Positions 1 through 6,963 of a stretch of 14,358 bases of DNA are shown piece by piece (the first letter of the stretch is position 1; every line of letters begins with the position of its first letter). Where the stretch lies: contig JAAOXW010000013.1 of the NCBI GenBank assembly GCA_018221005.1, positions 1 to 14,358 of the forward strand, in the 5' to 3' direction. Made by a program: the position numbers and the translations under genes. Source of the stretch: Candidatus Altarchaeota archaeon. Its GTDB lineage: Archaea; SpSt-1190. The notes under the pieces were generated by a model, which saw nothing but the letters and a program-made list of their open reading frames with translations, searched no databases and had not been told where the DNA came from.

Positions 1-45
1 AATCTTCTTCTGGGCGTCTTGTTTTTCCACCTTAACCGCATACAC
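1..45 (-). CDS. Possible 5' fragment of a divergent gene (Trm5-like start?)
   Basis: The minus strand is open from a GTG at 45 to the window edge, giving the 15-residue start (V/M)YAVKVEKQDAQKKI. The in-frame region upstream holds a TAA, so the gene must begin between there and the edge. There is no Shine-Dalgarno site before the GTG, but a TTTTAAAA box lies about 23.5 nt upstream, as expected for a leaderless archaeal transcript. The peptide resembles the first strand and helix of archaeal Trm5-type tRNA (guanine-37 N1) methyltransferases, which often start with a 'YAVKVPK'-like segment. Fifteen residues are too few to be sure. An overlapping ATG frame at 51 gives an Arg-rich, less protein-like peptide and was not preferred. 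Confidence 0.35.
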   Translation of the reverse strand, partial: MYAVKVEKQDAQKKI

Positions 46-64
46 AACAGCATAAGGAAAGGTG

Positions 65-72
65 TTTTAAAA
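65..72. promoter_or_regulatory. Palindromic TTTTAAAA box, candidate divergent TATA element
   Basis: An 8-bp perfect palindrome sits between the divergent starts at 45 (minus) and 92 (plus). Its centre (68.5) is 23.5 nt from each start codon. Archaeal TATA boxes are typically centred about 26 nt before the transcription start, so either strand could give a leaderless or nearly leaderless transcript. The GGGAG before the ATG at 92 leaves only one base of spacing, too little for a normal ribosome site, which favours leaderless initiation. This is inferred from position and sequence only. Confidence 0.4.
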
Positions 73-91
73 TGGTGACTCAAAAGGGAGC

Positions 92-718
92 ATGATACTT
101 CTTGATGTCAACGGAACCCTGATAGACCTAACGGCGGCCAAGAATGCAATATTTGAAGAGGTCACTTTGCGTAATTTTAGAAAATGGGGTTTTAAAGGGT
201 CACCAGAACACTTGAAAAAAACCTTTGCAGAAGTTGATGAAGATTTAAAATATAAAATTCACAATCTCGAAACCTATCCGCGAGAGGTTGCACACAGACT
301 GAAGTTGAAAGCTTCAGACGACGAACTTAGTCAAGAAAATTCCGAGTTTAAAAAAGCTATAATTAAAAAAGCTCATCTCATGCAGGGAGTTCAAGAGGCA
401 CTCAAACGTTTATCAAAAATTAGTGACTTGGTAGTCTTCAGCAACGGCTGGAATGAGCTTGTTTTTCCTCTACTTGAAAAGTTTGACATTCTAAACTATT
501 TTTCAGATGTTGTGTGCATTGGGGGCACAGGCATGAACAAAGAAAGAGGTCAGGCGTTCCCTGAGCTTAGACAGAGGGGAGCTTGGGCAATTATAGGCGA
601 TAATTCAAAGGTGGACGGAATGGGTGAAAAAATGGGCATATCTTTTGTGGATGTAGGACAGGGTTGGGAGCAAGTCATAAAGAAAATAAGTGATTTAAAG
701 CGGCAACGAGGGAAATGA
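92..718 (+). CDS. HAD-superfamily hydrolase with DxN motif I
   Basis: A 208-residue soluble protein of the haloacid dehalogenase superfamily, most likely a phosphatase of unknown substrate. Motif I is DVNGT at residues 5-9 with Asp5 as the expected nucleophile. Motif II is the Ser117-Asn118 after a hydrophobic strand (LVVFSN). Motif III is probably Lys150, and motif IV is GDNSKVD at 169-175, giving the metal-binding acids. The helical stretch from about 15 to 95 fits a type C1 cap. The second motif I Asp, the usual general acid/base of phosphatases, is Asn7 here, so catalysis may be altered. The ATG at 92 is chosen because the protein core starts at once with the nucleophile strand and a candidate TATA box lies about 24 nt upstream. 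It is the first gene of a tight plus-strand run; the next begins one base after its stop. The fold assignment is firm, the substrate unknown. Confidence 0.85.
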   Translation: MILLDVNGTLIDLTAAKNAIFEEVTLRNFRKWGFKGSPEHLKKTFAEVDEDLKYKIHNLETYPREVAHRLKLKASDDELSQENSEFKKAIIKKAHLMQGVQEALKRLSKISDLVVFSNGWNELVFPLLEKFDILNYFSDVVCIGGTGMNKERGQAFPELRQRGAWAIIGDNSKVDGMGEKMGISFVDVGQGWEQVIKKISDLKRQRGK

Positions 719-719
719 A

Positions 720-962
720 GTGGAAGTGGATCTTCAAATTGGCAAGGCGGGGCTTGAAAAGGCCATCGAGGAAATCAAGAGTCGTCTAAAGCATAAGCGC
801 AGCCTACGGATTAAAGTCAATAAACCCCTTATAGAAGGTAGAATGAAAGAGTATACGAGGGACATTGCAGAAAAAGTAGCTTCAGAAACTTGCACTAAGC
901 TTGAAATGGTTCGGGGACGCACTTTCGTAATAAAAAAGGTGGGTAAAAATGAAATGGACTAA
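720..962 (+). CDS. CRM-domain RNA-binding protein (YhbY-like)
   Basis: An 80-residue basic protein made of a single CRM (CRS1/YhbY) domain. The family pattern is visible in order: a strand with the GxxG loop (IGKAG, Gly8 to Gly11), a helix with EEIKSRLKHK, a basic strand (LRIKVNK), a helix (DIAEKVASETCTKLEMV), and the typical end GRTFVIKKV at 66-74. CRM proteins bind RNA, and bacterial YhbY associates with pre-50S ribosomal particles, so a role in ribosome assembly is likely but inferred. The GTG start at 720 has a GAGGG ribosome site about 7 nt upstream, inside the end of the HAD gene. The 3' end overlaps the aminopeptidase gene by 14 nt, so the two are probably translationally coupled. Confidence 0.8.
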   Translation: MEVDLQIGKAGLEKAIEEIKSRLKHKRSLRIKVNKPLIEGRMKEYTRDIAEKVASETCTKLEMVRGRTFVIKKVGKNEMD

Positions 963-2334
963 ATTTCCAAGAATCGAACTCGGGAAAGGCATGGAAGGAA
1001 GAATCATAGCAGTTCCCTTATCCCCATCAGAAGGTGAAGTTAAATTAAAAGTTGGCACAACCCCCATCAATTCTAAATTCTTTGAAAATAATGAAGCGCG
1101 ATTAATTGAGCACAAAAATAAGTTGCTTGTTGTGGTGGGTGTGAATGGAAGGGGGGATGCTCGCATGTTCGGAGCTAATGCATGGAAGGCTGTTGAAAAG
1201 TTTATGGGGCCTGTAAAATTCCACATCTTTCCGGACTTTCTGTCAGAGAGTGAAGTGTTGGAAGGCGTATTACTAGCCAGCTACAACTTTAGCAAACATA
1301 AGAGTAAACAAAGTGAACGTCCATGGATTGTTTTTCACGGCTCACCATCCACCGTAGAAGAGGTTGTAGAAAAAATAAGGGGAGTTTACATTGCAAGAGA
1401 TATTGGCAACGAACCAGGCAATCATGTTTATCCAGAAAGCTTAGCGGAAATAGTAAGAGATAGTTTTGGTGAAACAAAAGTTGAGGTCGAAGTATTCAAT
1501 GAAGCGCGCTTAAAGAAAGAGGGCTTTGGAGGCCTCTTATCTGTTGGAAAAGGTTCAATAAACAAGCCCCGATTAATTATTATGAAATATATGGGGGGAA
1601 ATCAAGGTGATGCCCCCATCATGCTAGTAGGAAAGGGAATTACTTTTGACACAGGGGGAATAAATCTCAAACCGACTGGACACATTAAAGATATGAAATT
1701 CGATGTCTGCGGTGCTGCAACAGTAATTGGGACCATGTGGGCAGTTCAAGCACTAAAAATGCCCATAAATGTGGTAGGGCTTGTGCCCGCGGCAGAAAAT
1801 ATGCCAAGCGCAGACGCTACACGCCCATCAGACATTGTCAAAATGTATAATGGAAAAACAGTGGAAGTTACAAATACAGATGCAGAAGGACGAATGATTT
1901 TGGCAGATGCCCTCGCATATGGAATTGAAAAGTTTAAACCAATAGCTACACTTGACTTAGCAACGCTAACAGGAGCATGTGTTGTAGCGCTTGGAGATAA
2001 AGTTGCTGGAATCATGGGAAATAATCCAAAAATTGTAAAAGAGTTAATCACGGCCGGGGCGGAAGAACAAGAAAAGCTTTGGGAACTTCCCCTCTTCAAA
2101 CACTACCTTGAAAATATGAAAAGTGATTATGCGGACCTTGTAAACTCTGAGAAAAAAAGGGGAGCGGGGGCGTCCAATGCAGGAAAGTTTTTAGAACAAT
2201 TTGTATCAAAAAATTGGGTGCATATTGATATTGCAGGACCTGCCAGTTCGGAAAGTGAATGGGAATGGAATCCAGTAGGTGGAACTGGCTTTGGTGTCAG
2301 GACGGTATTGAAATGGTTGAGCATGCATATATAG
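949..2334 (+). CDS. pepA: Leucyl aminopeptidase, family M17
   Basis: A 461-residue dinuclear zinc (or manganese) aminopeptidase that removes N-terminal residues from peptides in the cytoplasm. The C-terminal catalytic domain carries all expected residues: Lys229 and Asp234 in GKGITFDTGG, Lys241 in NLKP, Asp252 in KFDVCGAA, and Asp311, Glu313 and Arg315 in the M17 signature NTDAEGR. The spacing between them matches E. coli PepA exactly (K270, D275, K282, D293, D352, E354, R356 as I recall them). The N-terminal domain (about 1-140) is the poorly conserved M17 regulatory part. The ATG at 949 has an AGGTGGG ribosome site and overlaps the CRM gene by 14 nt. It probably acts in peptide recycling, together with TldD encoded nearby on the other strand. 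Confidence 0.95.
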   Translation: MKWTKFPRIELGKGMEGRIIAVPLSPSEGEVKLKVGTTPINSKFFENNEARLIEHKNKLLVVVGVNGRGDARMFGANAWKAVEKFMGPVKFHIFPDFLSESEVLEGVLLASYNFSKHKSKQSERPWIVFHGSPSTVEEVVEKIRGVYIARDIGNEPGNHVYPESLAEIVRDSFGETKVEVEVFNEARLKKEGFGGLLSVGKGSINKPRLIIMKYMGGNQGDAPIMLVGKGITFDTGGINLKPTGHIKDMKFDVCGAATVIGTMWAVQALKMPINVVGLVPAAENMPSADATRPSDIVKMYNGKTVEVTNTDAEGRMILADALAYGIEKFKPIATLDLATLTGACVVALGDKVAGIMGNNPKIVKELITAGAEEQEKLWELPLFKHYLENMKSDYADLVNSEKKRGAGASNAGKFLEQFVSKNWVHIDIAGPASSESEWEWNPVGGTGFGVRTVLKWLSMHI

Positions 2335-3386
2335 TTGGAACTAAGGCTGAATTCATCAAAATGTTTCCCCTCATGAAGGAACTTGATGGTTTATTCATTC
2401 ACACAGGACAACATGATTTGTCTGATTTGTCAAAAACTTTCAAGATAAAAGAACCAGACCTCATTTTGAGTGACCCGCCAAAGGGAAAAACCAGTAAATT
2501 CATGGGAAGCACACCACGGGCACTTCTCTGGAATGTTAGTATGGTCAAAAAATTAACCAAGATTTTGAAGGAAGAACGCCCAAAGACGTTCATATGTCAT
2601 GGGGACACTATGAGCACAGCATCAGCATCAATTGCTGCAAAGAGGGCAGGAATTGCAGGTGTACACGTAGAAGCGGGCCTTAGGTCTCATTCGATTTGGG
2701 AGCCTTTCCCCGAAGAAATATCAAGAAAAATTGCAGATAAGAATTGCGAGGTTTTATTCGCACCTTCAAAAATTGCGGGAAAAAATCTTGAAAAATATAA
2801 AAACAAAAAGGTTTATGTTACAGGAAATACATCAGTAGATTCTGCAATGGAAGCTTTGAAAAAAGGCAAAAATATCAAAGTACCTAACGAAGAATATGCA
2901 GTGTTGAGTTTTCACAGGCATGAGAACCTGAAAAATCGAAGTAAGATGAAAAGGATTGTTGAAATAGTTGAACAAGTTCCAATACCTACCTACTTTTTTG
3001 CACACGACAATACAGTAAAGTCATTGAAACGTTTTGGACTGTGGAAACGAATTAACAAAAAAGTGAATGCAATAAAATTTGCAAATTATGTTTCTTTCAT
3101 AAAGTGGCTTTCCGGCTCACGCATACTACTAACAGACGGGGGGAGTATTCAAGAAGAATCCCTGTTGTTCAAAAAACCATGTCTGTTGTTGAGGGACAGA
3201 ACTGAAAGGGTTGCTGGGCTCACAACAGGATTAAATTTCTTAACAAGATTTGACGTGGAGTTTTCTAAACAAAAAATAAGTGAAGTTCTGAAATCGGACT
3301 GGTCTGCTCCGGAATTCAAAAACCCATATGGTGAACTAGGAGTCAGTAAAAAAATAGCGGACATTCTTAGAAAAAACTCCGCATAA
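2313..3386 (+). CDS. wecB: UDP-N-acetylglucosamine 2-epimerase, non-hydrolysing type
   Basis: A 357-residue GT-B fold enzyme that interconverts UDP-GlcNAc and UDP-ManNAc for surface polysaccharide or protein glycosylation. Family landmarks appear in order: GTKAEFIKM near the N-terminus, HTGQHD (30-35), HGDT (96-99), HVEAGLRS (118-125), PFPEE (131-135), VTGNTSVDS (169-177), HRHENL (201-206), DGGSIQEE (275-282) and RDRTER (294-299). Expected catalytic acids are Asp98, Glu120 and one of Glu134/Glu135, with His203 nearby. The C-terminal nucleotide site is slightly divergent: the common TERPE is TERVA. I chose the ATG at 2313 rather than an in-frame ATG at 2259, because the family starts with the IVGT strand and the extra 18 residues are Trp-rich and unlike it. 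The gene overlaps pepA by 22 nt. Its partner dehydrogenase and glycosyltransferases are not in the window. Confidence 0.9.
   Translation: MVEHAYIVGTKAEFIKMFPLMKELDGLFIHTGQHDLSDLSKTFKIKEPDLILSDPPKGKTSKFMGSTPRALLWNVSMVKKLTKILKEERPKTFICHGDTMSTASASIAAKRAGIAGVHVEAGLRSHSIWEPFPEEISRKIADKNCEVLFAPSKIAGKNLEKYKNKKVYVTGNTSVDSAMEALKKGKNIKVPNEEYAVLSFHRHENLKNRSKMKRIVEIVEQVPIPTYFFAHDNTVKSLKRFGLWKRINKKVNAIKFANYVSFIKWLSGSRILLTDGGSIQEESLLFKKPCLLLRDRTERVAGLTTGLNFLTRFDVEFSKQKISEVLKSDWSAPEFKNPYGELGVSKKIADILRKNSA
3348..3354 (-). terminator. Candidate poly-U terminator after the XPD gene
   Basis: Reading the minus strand, the helicase stop codon is preceded by a run of six T and followed about 12 nt later by a run of seven T. 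Archaeal intrinsic termination often needs only a U-tract without a hairpin. The tract lies inside the opposite-strand epimerase gene, so it could also be chance coding sequence. Confidence 0.35.
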
Positions 3387-5115
3387 CTAAGGGGAAATTC
3401 GAATAATGTATGTCGCGGGAATTTCGCTGTATGTAGTCAGGCAACATGTCAAAATGTGCGGGTTGGGCGTATCTCTCATCCGCCAGCACAAAAAATCCAA
3501 AATCTTCGGGCGCCCTGATTGCGCGCCCTACTGCTTGAGATGCCCGTCTAAACGCAGGAATCACATAGGCATAGTCTCTGCCCTTTCTGCCATAGAGTTG
3601 TTCGTAATATCTGTTTTGCAATTTAGTTTTTAGGGAAAGTCGATCAAAGGGAACACCAATCAACATTATACCTTCAAGGGAGGTTCCAGGAAAATCAACA
3701 CCCTCTCCAAATCTTCCCCCCATGGGGGCAATGAGAACGTGCCCCCTTCCTGATTTAAAGTCTTCAAGAAAGTCTGCCGCCTCATTCCCTCTCAGCGACC
3801 TATCTTCTACAAATAACTTTTTCTTGTGAAGTTTTGCAGCCTCTTTGAAAAAGGATTCTAATTCAGATTGAATTCTGTAACTTGCGTTAAAAACTGCAAT
3901 GTTTCCTGGATATGAAAAGAAATTGTGAATCAACATTCGATATCTGTCAAGTGAAGACTTTCCAATATTCATGCCTCGAGTAGTAACTCCATGTGTTACA
4001 AATGAAAAAACGTTTGAAGTAAAACTTGGAATCTCCTCAGAGACATGTCGCCCCAGTCCAACTGTTTCAGTAAAAGCTTTCATGGGTTTGAGCGTTCCTG
4101 AAACAAGAATCACATTGTGAAAATTTCCCCAAATACCTTTCAAAATTTCAGCAGACCTCATATCAAAAAGTTCAAGGCCCTCAGGGCTCTCAATAAAAGC
4201 AGTTCCCTTAGTTCCTGCAACAGAAAGGGCCTTGTCAAAAAACTTGGAGAAACTCCGAATATAGCTCCCAAGAGGTCGGTGGCGCTCCATTTGACGTTTA
4301 TAAATTTCTTCGCTTAGGTCATACCCCCTTCCAATTAGTTGAGGGGTTATTCCTATTTTTTCCATAAATTTTTTTGCGTCAATATGTCTTTCTTGTCTAA
4401 CCCAAGCAACATGCCCATCTACTGCATCAATCACTTGAGCAAAATCTTTGTCAATACTTTCCGCCTCCTTCACGGCCCTTTGAAGAGAAGTCAAGGTAAG
4501 TTGTTCGGAGTTAAGATTGCTAGTGGTTTTTTGAAGATTGTGTGCTTCATCAACTACCAAAATATATTTTTCGAGTGGGAGCATATTGCTCAGCATTGAC
4601 AGATGTTCACTAAAGACATAATTGTAACTCATTGAAACTAGATTGGCTTTTTTTGCTAAAAACTTCTGAAGTTTATATGGACACCACCCCCTTTGTGTAG
4701 CCATTTTGTAAATTTCCGAAAAAGTCATAGGGTAGTTTGGATTAAAACTTTCTGGTGCGTCTTCAAAGTCACATTTCTTACAGAGATGATGGAGGCTGTG
4801 ACGATCAAAGATACGTTGTGTTCGTGTGAGTGGACACATGTCAGTTTTCCCTCGGAAGCTCATTCCAAAAAAGTTTGAATTGGTCTTTTCATTAATAATC
4901 TTTAGTTCTTGAACGGGACGGTCAGTAGTATTACCTGTTCGTGAAACCCAGATGAGGGGGTGTCCTAGTTTAAGGATGGTTGAAAGAACAACTGTAGTTT
5001 TTCCAAACCCAGTTGGCGCCTGAAGACAGAAGGTCATATTGGCTTCCATGGCCCGCTTAAGCTTACCCATTACTTCAGGTTGATATCTTCGGGGGGTATA
5101 CGGAAAGAAGTCCAC
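3367..5115 (-). CDS. XPD/Rad3-family DNA helicase with Fe-S domain
   Basis: A 582-residue superfamily 2 helicase of the XPD/Rad3/DinG group, acting 5'-3' on DNA in repair. Motifs in order: Gln12 region (RRYQPE), Walker A APTGFGKT (33-40), four iron-sulfur cysteines Cys94, Cys112, Cys115 and Cys145, the DEAH box (VVDEAH, 187-192), SGTL (339-342), motif V FGEGVDFPG (469-477) and motif VI QAVGRAIR (527-534) followed by FFVLADERY. Cysteine spacing resembles crenarchaeal XPD. The length is usual for archaeal XPD. The GTG at 5115 is the best start: an in-frame TAA lies 24 nt upstream, and YTPRRYQ begins the family core. There is no good ribosome site, but a TGATAAAC box centres about 23.5 nt upstream. 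The gene follows tldD by 30 nt and overlaps wecB tail to tail. Membership of the Fe-S helicase family is firm; XPD versus DinG is a little less so. Confidence 0.92.
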   Translation of the reverse strand: MDFFPYTPRRYQPEVMGKLKRAMEANMTFCLQAPTGFGKTTVVLSTILKLGHPLIWVSRTGNTTDRPVQELKIINEKTNSNFFGMSFRGKTDMCPLTRTQRIFDRHSLHHLCKKCDFEDAPESFNPNYPMTFSEIYKMATQRGWCPYKLQKFLAKKANLVSMSYNYVFSEHLSMLSNMLPLEKYILVVDEAHNLQKTTSNLNSEQLTLTSLQRAVKEAESIDKDFAQVIDAVDGHVAWVRQERHIDAKKFMEKIGITPQLIGRGYDLSEEIYKRQMERHRPLGSYIRSFSKFFDKALSVAGTKGTAFIESPEGLELFDMRSAEILKGIWGNFHNVILVSGTLKPMKAFTETVGLGRHVSEEIPSFTSNVFSFVTHGVTTRGMNIGKSSLDRYRMLIHNFFSYPGNIAVFNASYRIQSELESFFKEAAKLHKKKLFVEDRSLRGNEAADFLEDFKSGRGHVLIAPMGGRFGEGVDFPGTSLEGIMLIGVPFDRLSLKTKLQNRYYEQLYGRKGRDYAYVIPAFRRASQAVGRAIRAPEDFGFFVLADERYAQPAHFDMLPDYIQRNSRDIHYSNFPLVMRSFF

Positions 5116-5134
5116 TTCCAGACTTGAGTAGAGT

Positions 5135-5142
5135 GTTTATCA
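5135..5142 (-). promoter_or_regulatory. Candidate TATA-like box for the XPD gene
   Basis: On the minus strand the gap between tldD and the helicase reads TGATAAAC, centred about 23.5 nt before the GTG start. No ribosome site precedes that start, so a leaderless transcript is plausible. The match to a TATA box is weaker than for the other candidates here, and read-through from tldD remains possible. Confidence 0.3.
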
Positions 5143-5145
5143 GCT

Positions 5146-6393
5146 TTAGCCCTGACTGCCAACAGTTGCCTCTGTTTTCAAGTATGGCCCACCAACAGAA
5201 ACGCGGACCCACTCGCCCCCCTTTCCACAAGAACCCGGTCTAAATTGAAGATCTTTAGAAACTGCAGTTACTTTCATCAAAGTCTCTAAGGTGCTACCCA
5301 GTAAGGAGGCCCCACGGACTATCTCACCAAGACTTCCATTTTCAATTTTTCTTCCATATTTCGCAGTAAAATTAAAGAAACCGGTTGCGGGGGAGGTCGT
5401 TCCACCTTTTGAACCTATTAACAAATATCCATCACCAAGACTCTCAACTATTTCTTCAAACGTCATATCTCCTGATGTAAAGAATGTATTACTCATACGA
5501 ATCTGTCCATTTCTCCCCCTACAATTACCCGTTGATTCTGCACCAAGTTGTCCTGCAGAGTGACGGTCGTGGAGATAAGTTTTGAGAATGCCCTTATCGA
5601 CAATTACATTTCTTTGTGGTGCGATTCCATCCCTATCAAAGCCATAAGTTCCAAAACCTCCCGAAAGAGTGGCATCATCTACAATCGAAAGTAGTGGGGA
5701 TGTAACTTGTTTTCCAATTTTTTCGGTGAGGATGGATGCCCCCGCAACTACATGATCTGCCTCTGCGGCATGACCAAAGGCCTCGTGCGCGAGGACTCCT
5801 GCAAAATCCGGGTCAACAATAACTTCCTGCTTTCCTCCCGCAGGAGCCTTAGCGTTAAGTAACTCTTTTGCGAGCTTGGCATTTTCAATTATTTTTTCCT
5901 CAGTGAGTGCTTCAACAATTTCCCAACCGCCCAATCCCGCCACAACTTCTGTTGCGGTTTCCATTTTTCCGTTTTGAGACGCAATTGCAGTTAAAATAAG
6001 TTTAGTGCTTGGAATAGTTTGTTCTAGGCTTTGATCTCCTTGTTCAAATTTCTGACTGCCGAAGGAATCAACAAAAATAATGTCACTCTTCACACCTTGG
6101 TCTGACATTATAGATGCAACCCATTTCAAAAAAGTTAATTTGGTATCTAAATCATCCTCTACTTTTTTAGGAGTTATTGTAAAAGACTTACCTGGTTGGC
6201 CCGTGCCTAAGTGACCTGTGGCCTTAATTGCAGACAGAGCTTGATTCACTTTCTCCTTAGAAGTTCCAACCGCCCACGCCCCATTAAAATTTCGAAAGAC
6301 CGTTTCTGAATCTTGACCGTAGACACACTTTTCTAAAATACCATTTTTCAAATGGATTTGGGTTGATGTTGAATTGAAAGTGAATTTTTCCAC
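5146..6393 (-). CDS. tldD: TldD-family zinc metalloprotease
   Basis: A 415-residue member of the TldD/PmbA (U62) family, whose TldD subunit cuts unfolded peptides in a TldD/TldE heterodimer. The zinc motif HEAFGH is at 203-208 (His203, Glu204, His207), followed by the typical AAEAD. The third ligand is probably Cys389 in GSCGKGG, in the conserved C-terminal segment that continues VSVGGPYLKTEA. The middle part (SIVDDATLSGGFGTYGFDRDG, about 236-256) is also typical of the family. It is somewhat shorter than E. coli TldD (about 480). The start is GTG at 6393, with no ribosome site but a TATATA box 24.5 nt upstream. It is followed by the helicase after 30 nt. The usual partner TldE/PmbA is not in the window. 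The active-site motif shows this is the catalytic TldD type, not the inactive partner. Confidence 0.93.
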   Translation of the reverse strand: MEKFTFNSTSTQIHLKNGILEKCVYGQDSETVFRNFNGAWAVGTSKEKVNQALSAIKATGHLGTGQPGKSFTITPKKVEDDLDTKLTFLKWVASIMSDQGVKSDIIFVDSFGSQKFEQGDQSLEQTIPSTKLILTAIASQNGKMETATEVVAGLGGWEIVEALTEEKIIENAKLAKELLNAKAPAGGKQEVIVDPDFAGVLAHEAFGHAAEADHVVAGASILTEKIGKQVTSPLLSIVDDATLSGGFGTYGFDRDGIAPQRNVIVDKGILKTYLHDRHSAGQLGAESTGNCRGRNGQIRMSNTFFTSGDMTFEEIVESLGDGYLLIGSKGGTTSPATGFFNFTAKYGRKIENGSLGEIVRGASLLGSTLETLMKVTAVSKDLQFRPGSCGKGGEWVRVSVGGPYLKTEATVGSQG

Positions 6394-6414
6394 AGAACCA
6401 GTTTAAGATAGCAG

Positions 6415-6420
6415 TATATA
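6415..6420 (-). promoter_or_regulatory. Candidate TATA box for tldD
   Basis: TATATA lies in the 40-bp gap after the eL14 gene, centred 24.5 nt before the GTG start of tldD. The start has no Shine-Dalgarno site, so this looks like a promoter for a leaderless mRNA that separates tldD and the helicase from the ribosomal operon. Confidence 0.5.
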
Positions 6421-6433
6421 GCTATGACCTTAG

Positions 6434-6718
6434 TCACCTTCGGCTCTTCGCTTTTATTGCGAGAACATCTATTGGCTCAACTTGAACTTGCTTAACTTCC
6501 TCATTAATTTTTTCGAGTGCCTTCATCATTTTGGCCTCAGACAACTTAGAATCCAACTCCTTGCTGAGCGGTTCTAAATGTGTTGGGCTGATCCAGCGCT
6601 TTCGAACTTCAGGCCCAATTACTTGAACTCTTTGCTTCCCCTTGTCTTGGTCAACAACCGCACAAATACCTGTATCTCTGCCTGCAATTTTCATACAAAC
6701 TCTGCCCTTATTTATCAT
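6434..6718 (-). CDS. rpl14e: 50S ribosomal protein eL14
   Basis: A 94-residue protein of the large subunit, found in archaea and eukaryotes. The N-terminal KOW/SH3-like part is clear: GRVCMKIAGRDTG (5-17), a strand AVVDQD, then VQVIGPEVRKRW and the family segment SPTHLEPL (44-51). The C-terminal half (52-94) is a charged helix with a basic end. The start ATG at 6718 lies inside the last codons of rpl34e (11-nt overlap), with an AGGTGA ribosome site six bases upstream, which supports coupled translation. A cmk gene often lies between rpl34e and rpl14e in archaea and a cbf5 gene often follows; neither is present here. Confidence 0.93.
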   Translation of the reverse strand: MINKGRVCMKIAGRDTGICAVVDQDKGKQRVQVIGPEVRKRWISPTHLEPLSKELDSKLSEAKMMKALEKINEEVKQVQVEPIDVLAIKAKSRR

Positions 6719-6923
6719 ATGAAATCACCTTTTGTTTTAGAAGCTCTCGAGAAACTTTAGACGTGAGATTCTTATGCGCCCTATTGGTTCGCTTACCAAA
6801 GACTTCCTTTCCACTAAAACCGCATGCCTTTGCTTTTCGTTTCTTAGCAGGAGCTTGATGGGTGATGTTTCCCCCGGGGGTTCTCACCTTAATCTTTTTG
6901 ATTCTTCTCTCTGCTGGACGCAT
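6708..6923 (-). CDS. rpl34e: 50S ribosomal protein eL34, zinc site degenerate
   Basis: A 71-residue large-subunit protein. The family core is recognisable as IKVRTPGGNITH (11-22), a basic linker (APAKKRKAKACG), and the C-terminal helix start NLTSKVSRELLK. Typical eL34 has two CxxC pairs that bind zinc. Here only Cys34 remains: the second position is Ser37, and the C-terminal pair is Thr54 and Val57 in LTSKV (usually LCSKC). Zinc binding by the classic site is therefore unlikely. The protein is also short for the family. The ATG at 6923 has a GGGAG ribosome site and a TTTTAAA box 25 nt upstream. It lies between the DUF106 gene and rpl14e, its usual place. Confidence 0.85.
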   Translation of the reverse strand: MRPAERRIKKIKVRTPGGNITHQAPAKKRKAKACGFSGKEVFGKRTNRAHKNLTSKVSRELLKQKVISYDK

Positions 6924-6944
6924 TCAACTCCCTCTTTTCACCCA

Positions 6945-6951
6945 TTTTAAA
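6945..6951 (-). promoter_or_regulatory. Candidate internal TATA box before rpl34e
   Basis: TTTTAAA (minus strand) lies in the 40-bp gap between the DUF106 gene and rpl34e, centred 25 nt before the ATG. A ribosome site is also present, so this may be an extra promoter inside the operon or simply AT-rich spacer. Confidence 0.3.
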
Positions 6952-6963
6952 GTTTTACTTTAT

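Noticed and set aside
72..95. A seven-codon upstream frame (MVTQKGA) whose stop overlaps the HAD start
   Set aside because: Its ATG overlaps the end of the candidate TATA box, so it would not be transcribed from that promoter; probably chance.
2259..2312. Upstream in-frame ATG adding 18 residues to the epimerase
   Set aside because: The extra Trp-rich stretch lies within the pepA coding region and does not resemble the family; the ATG at 2313 begins the conserved first strand.
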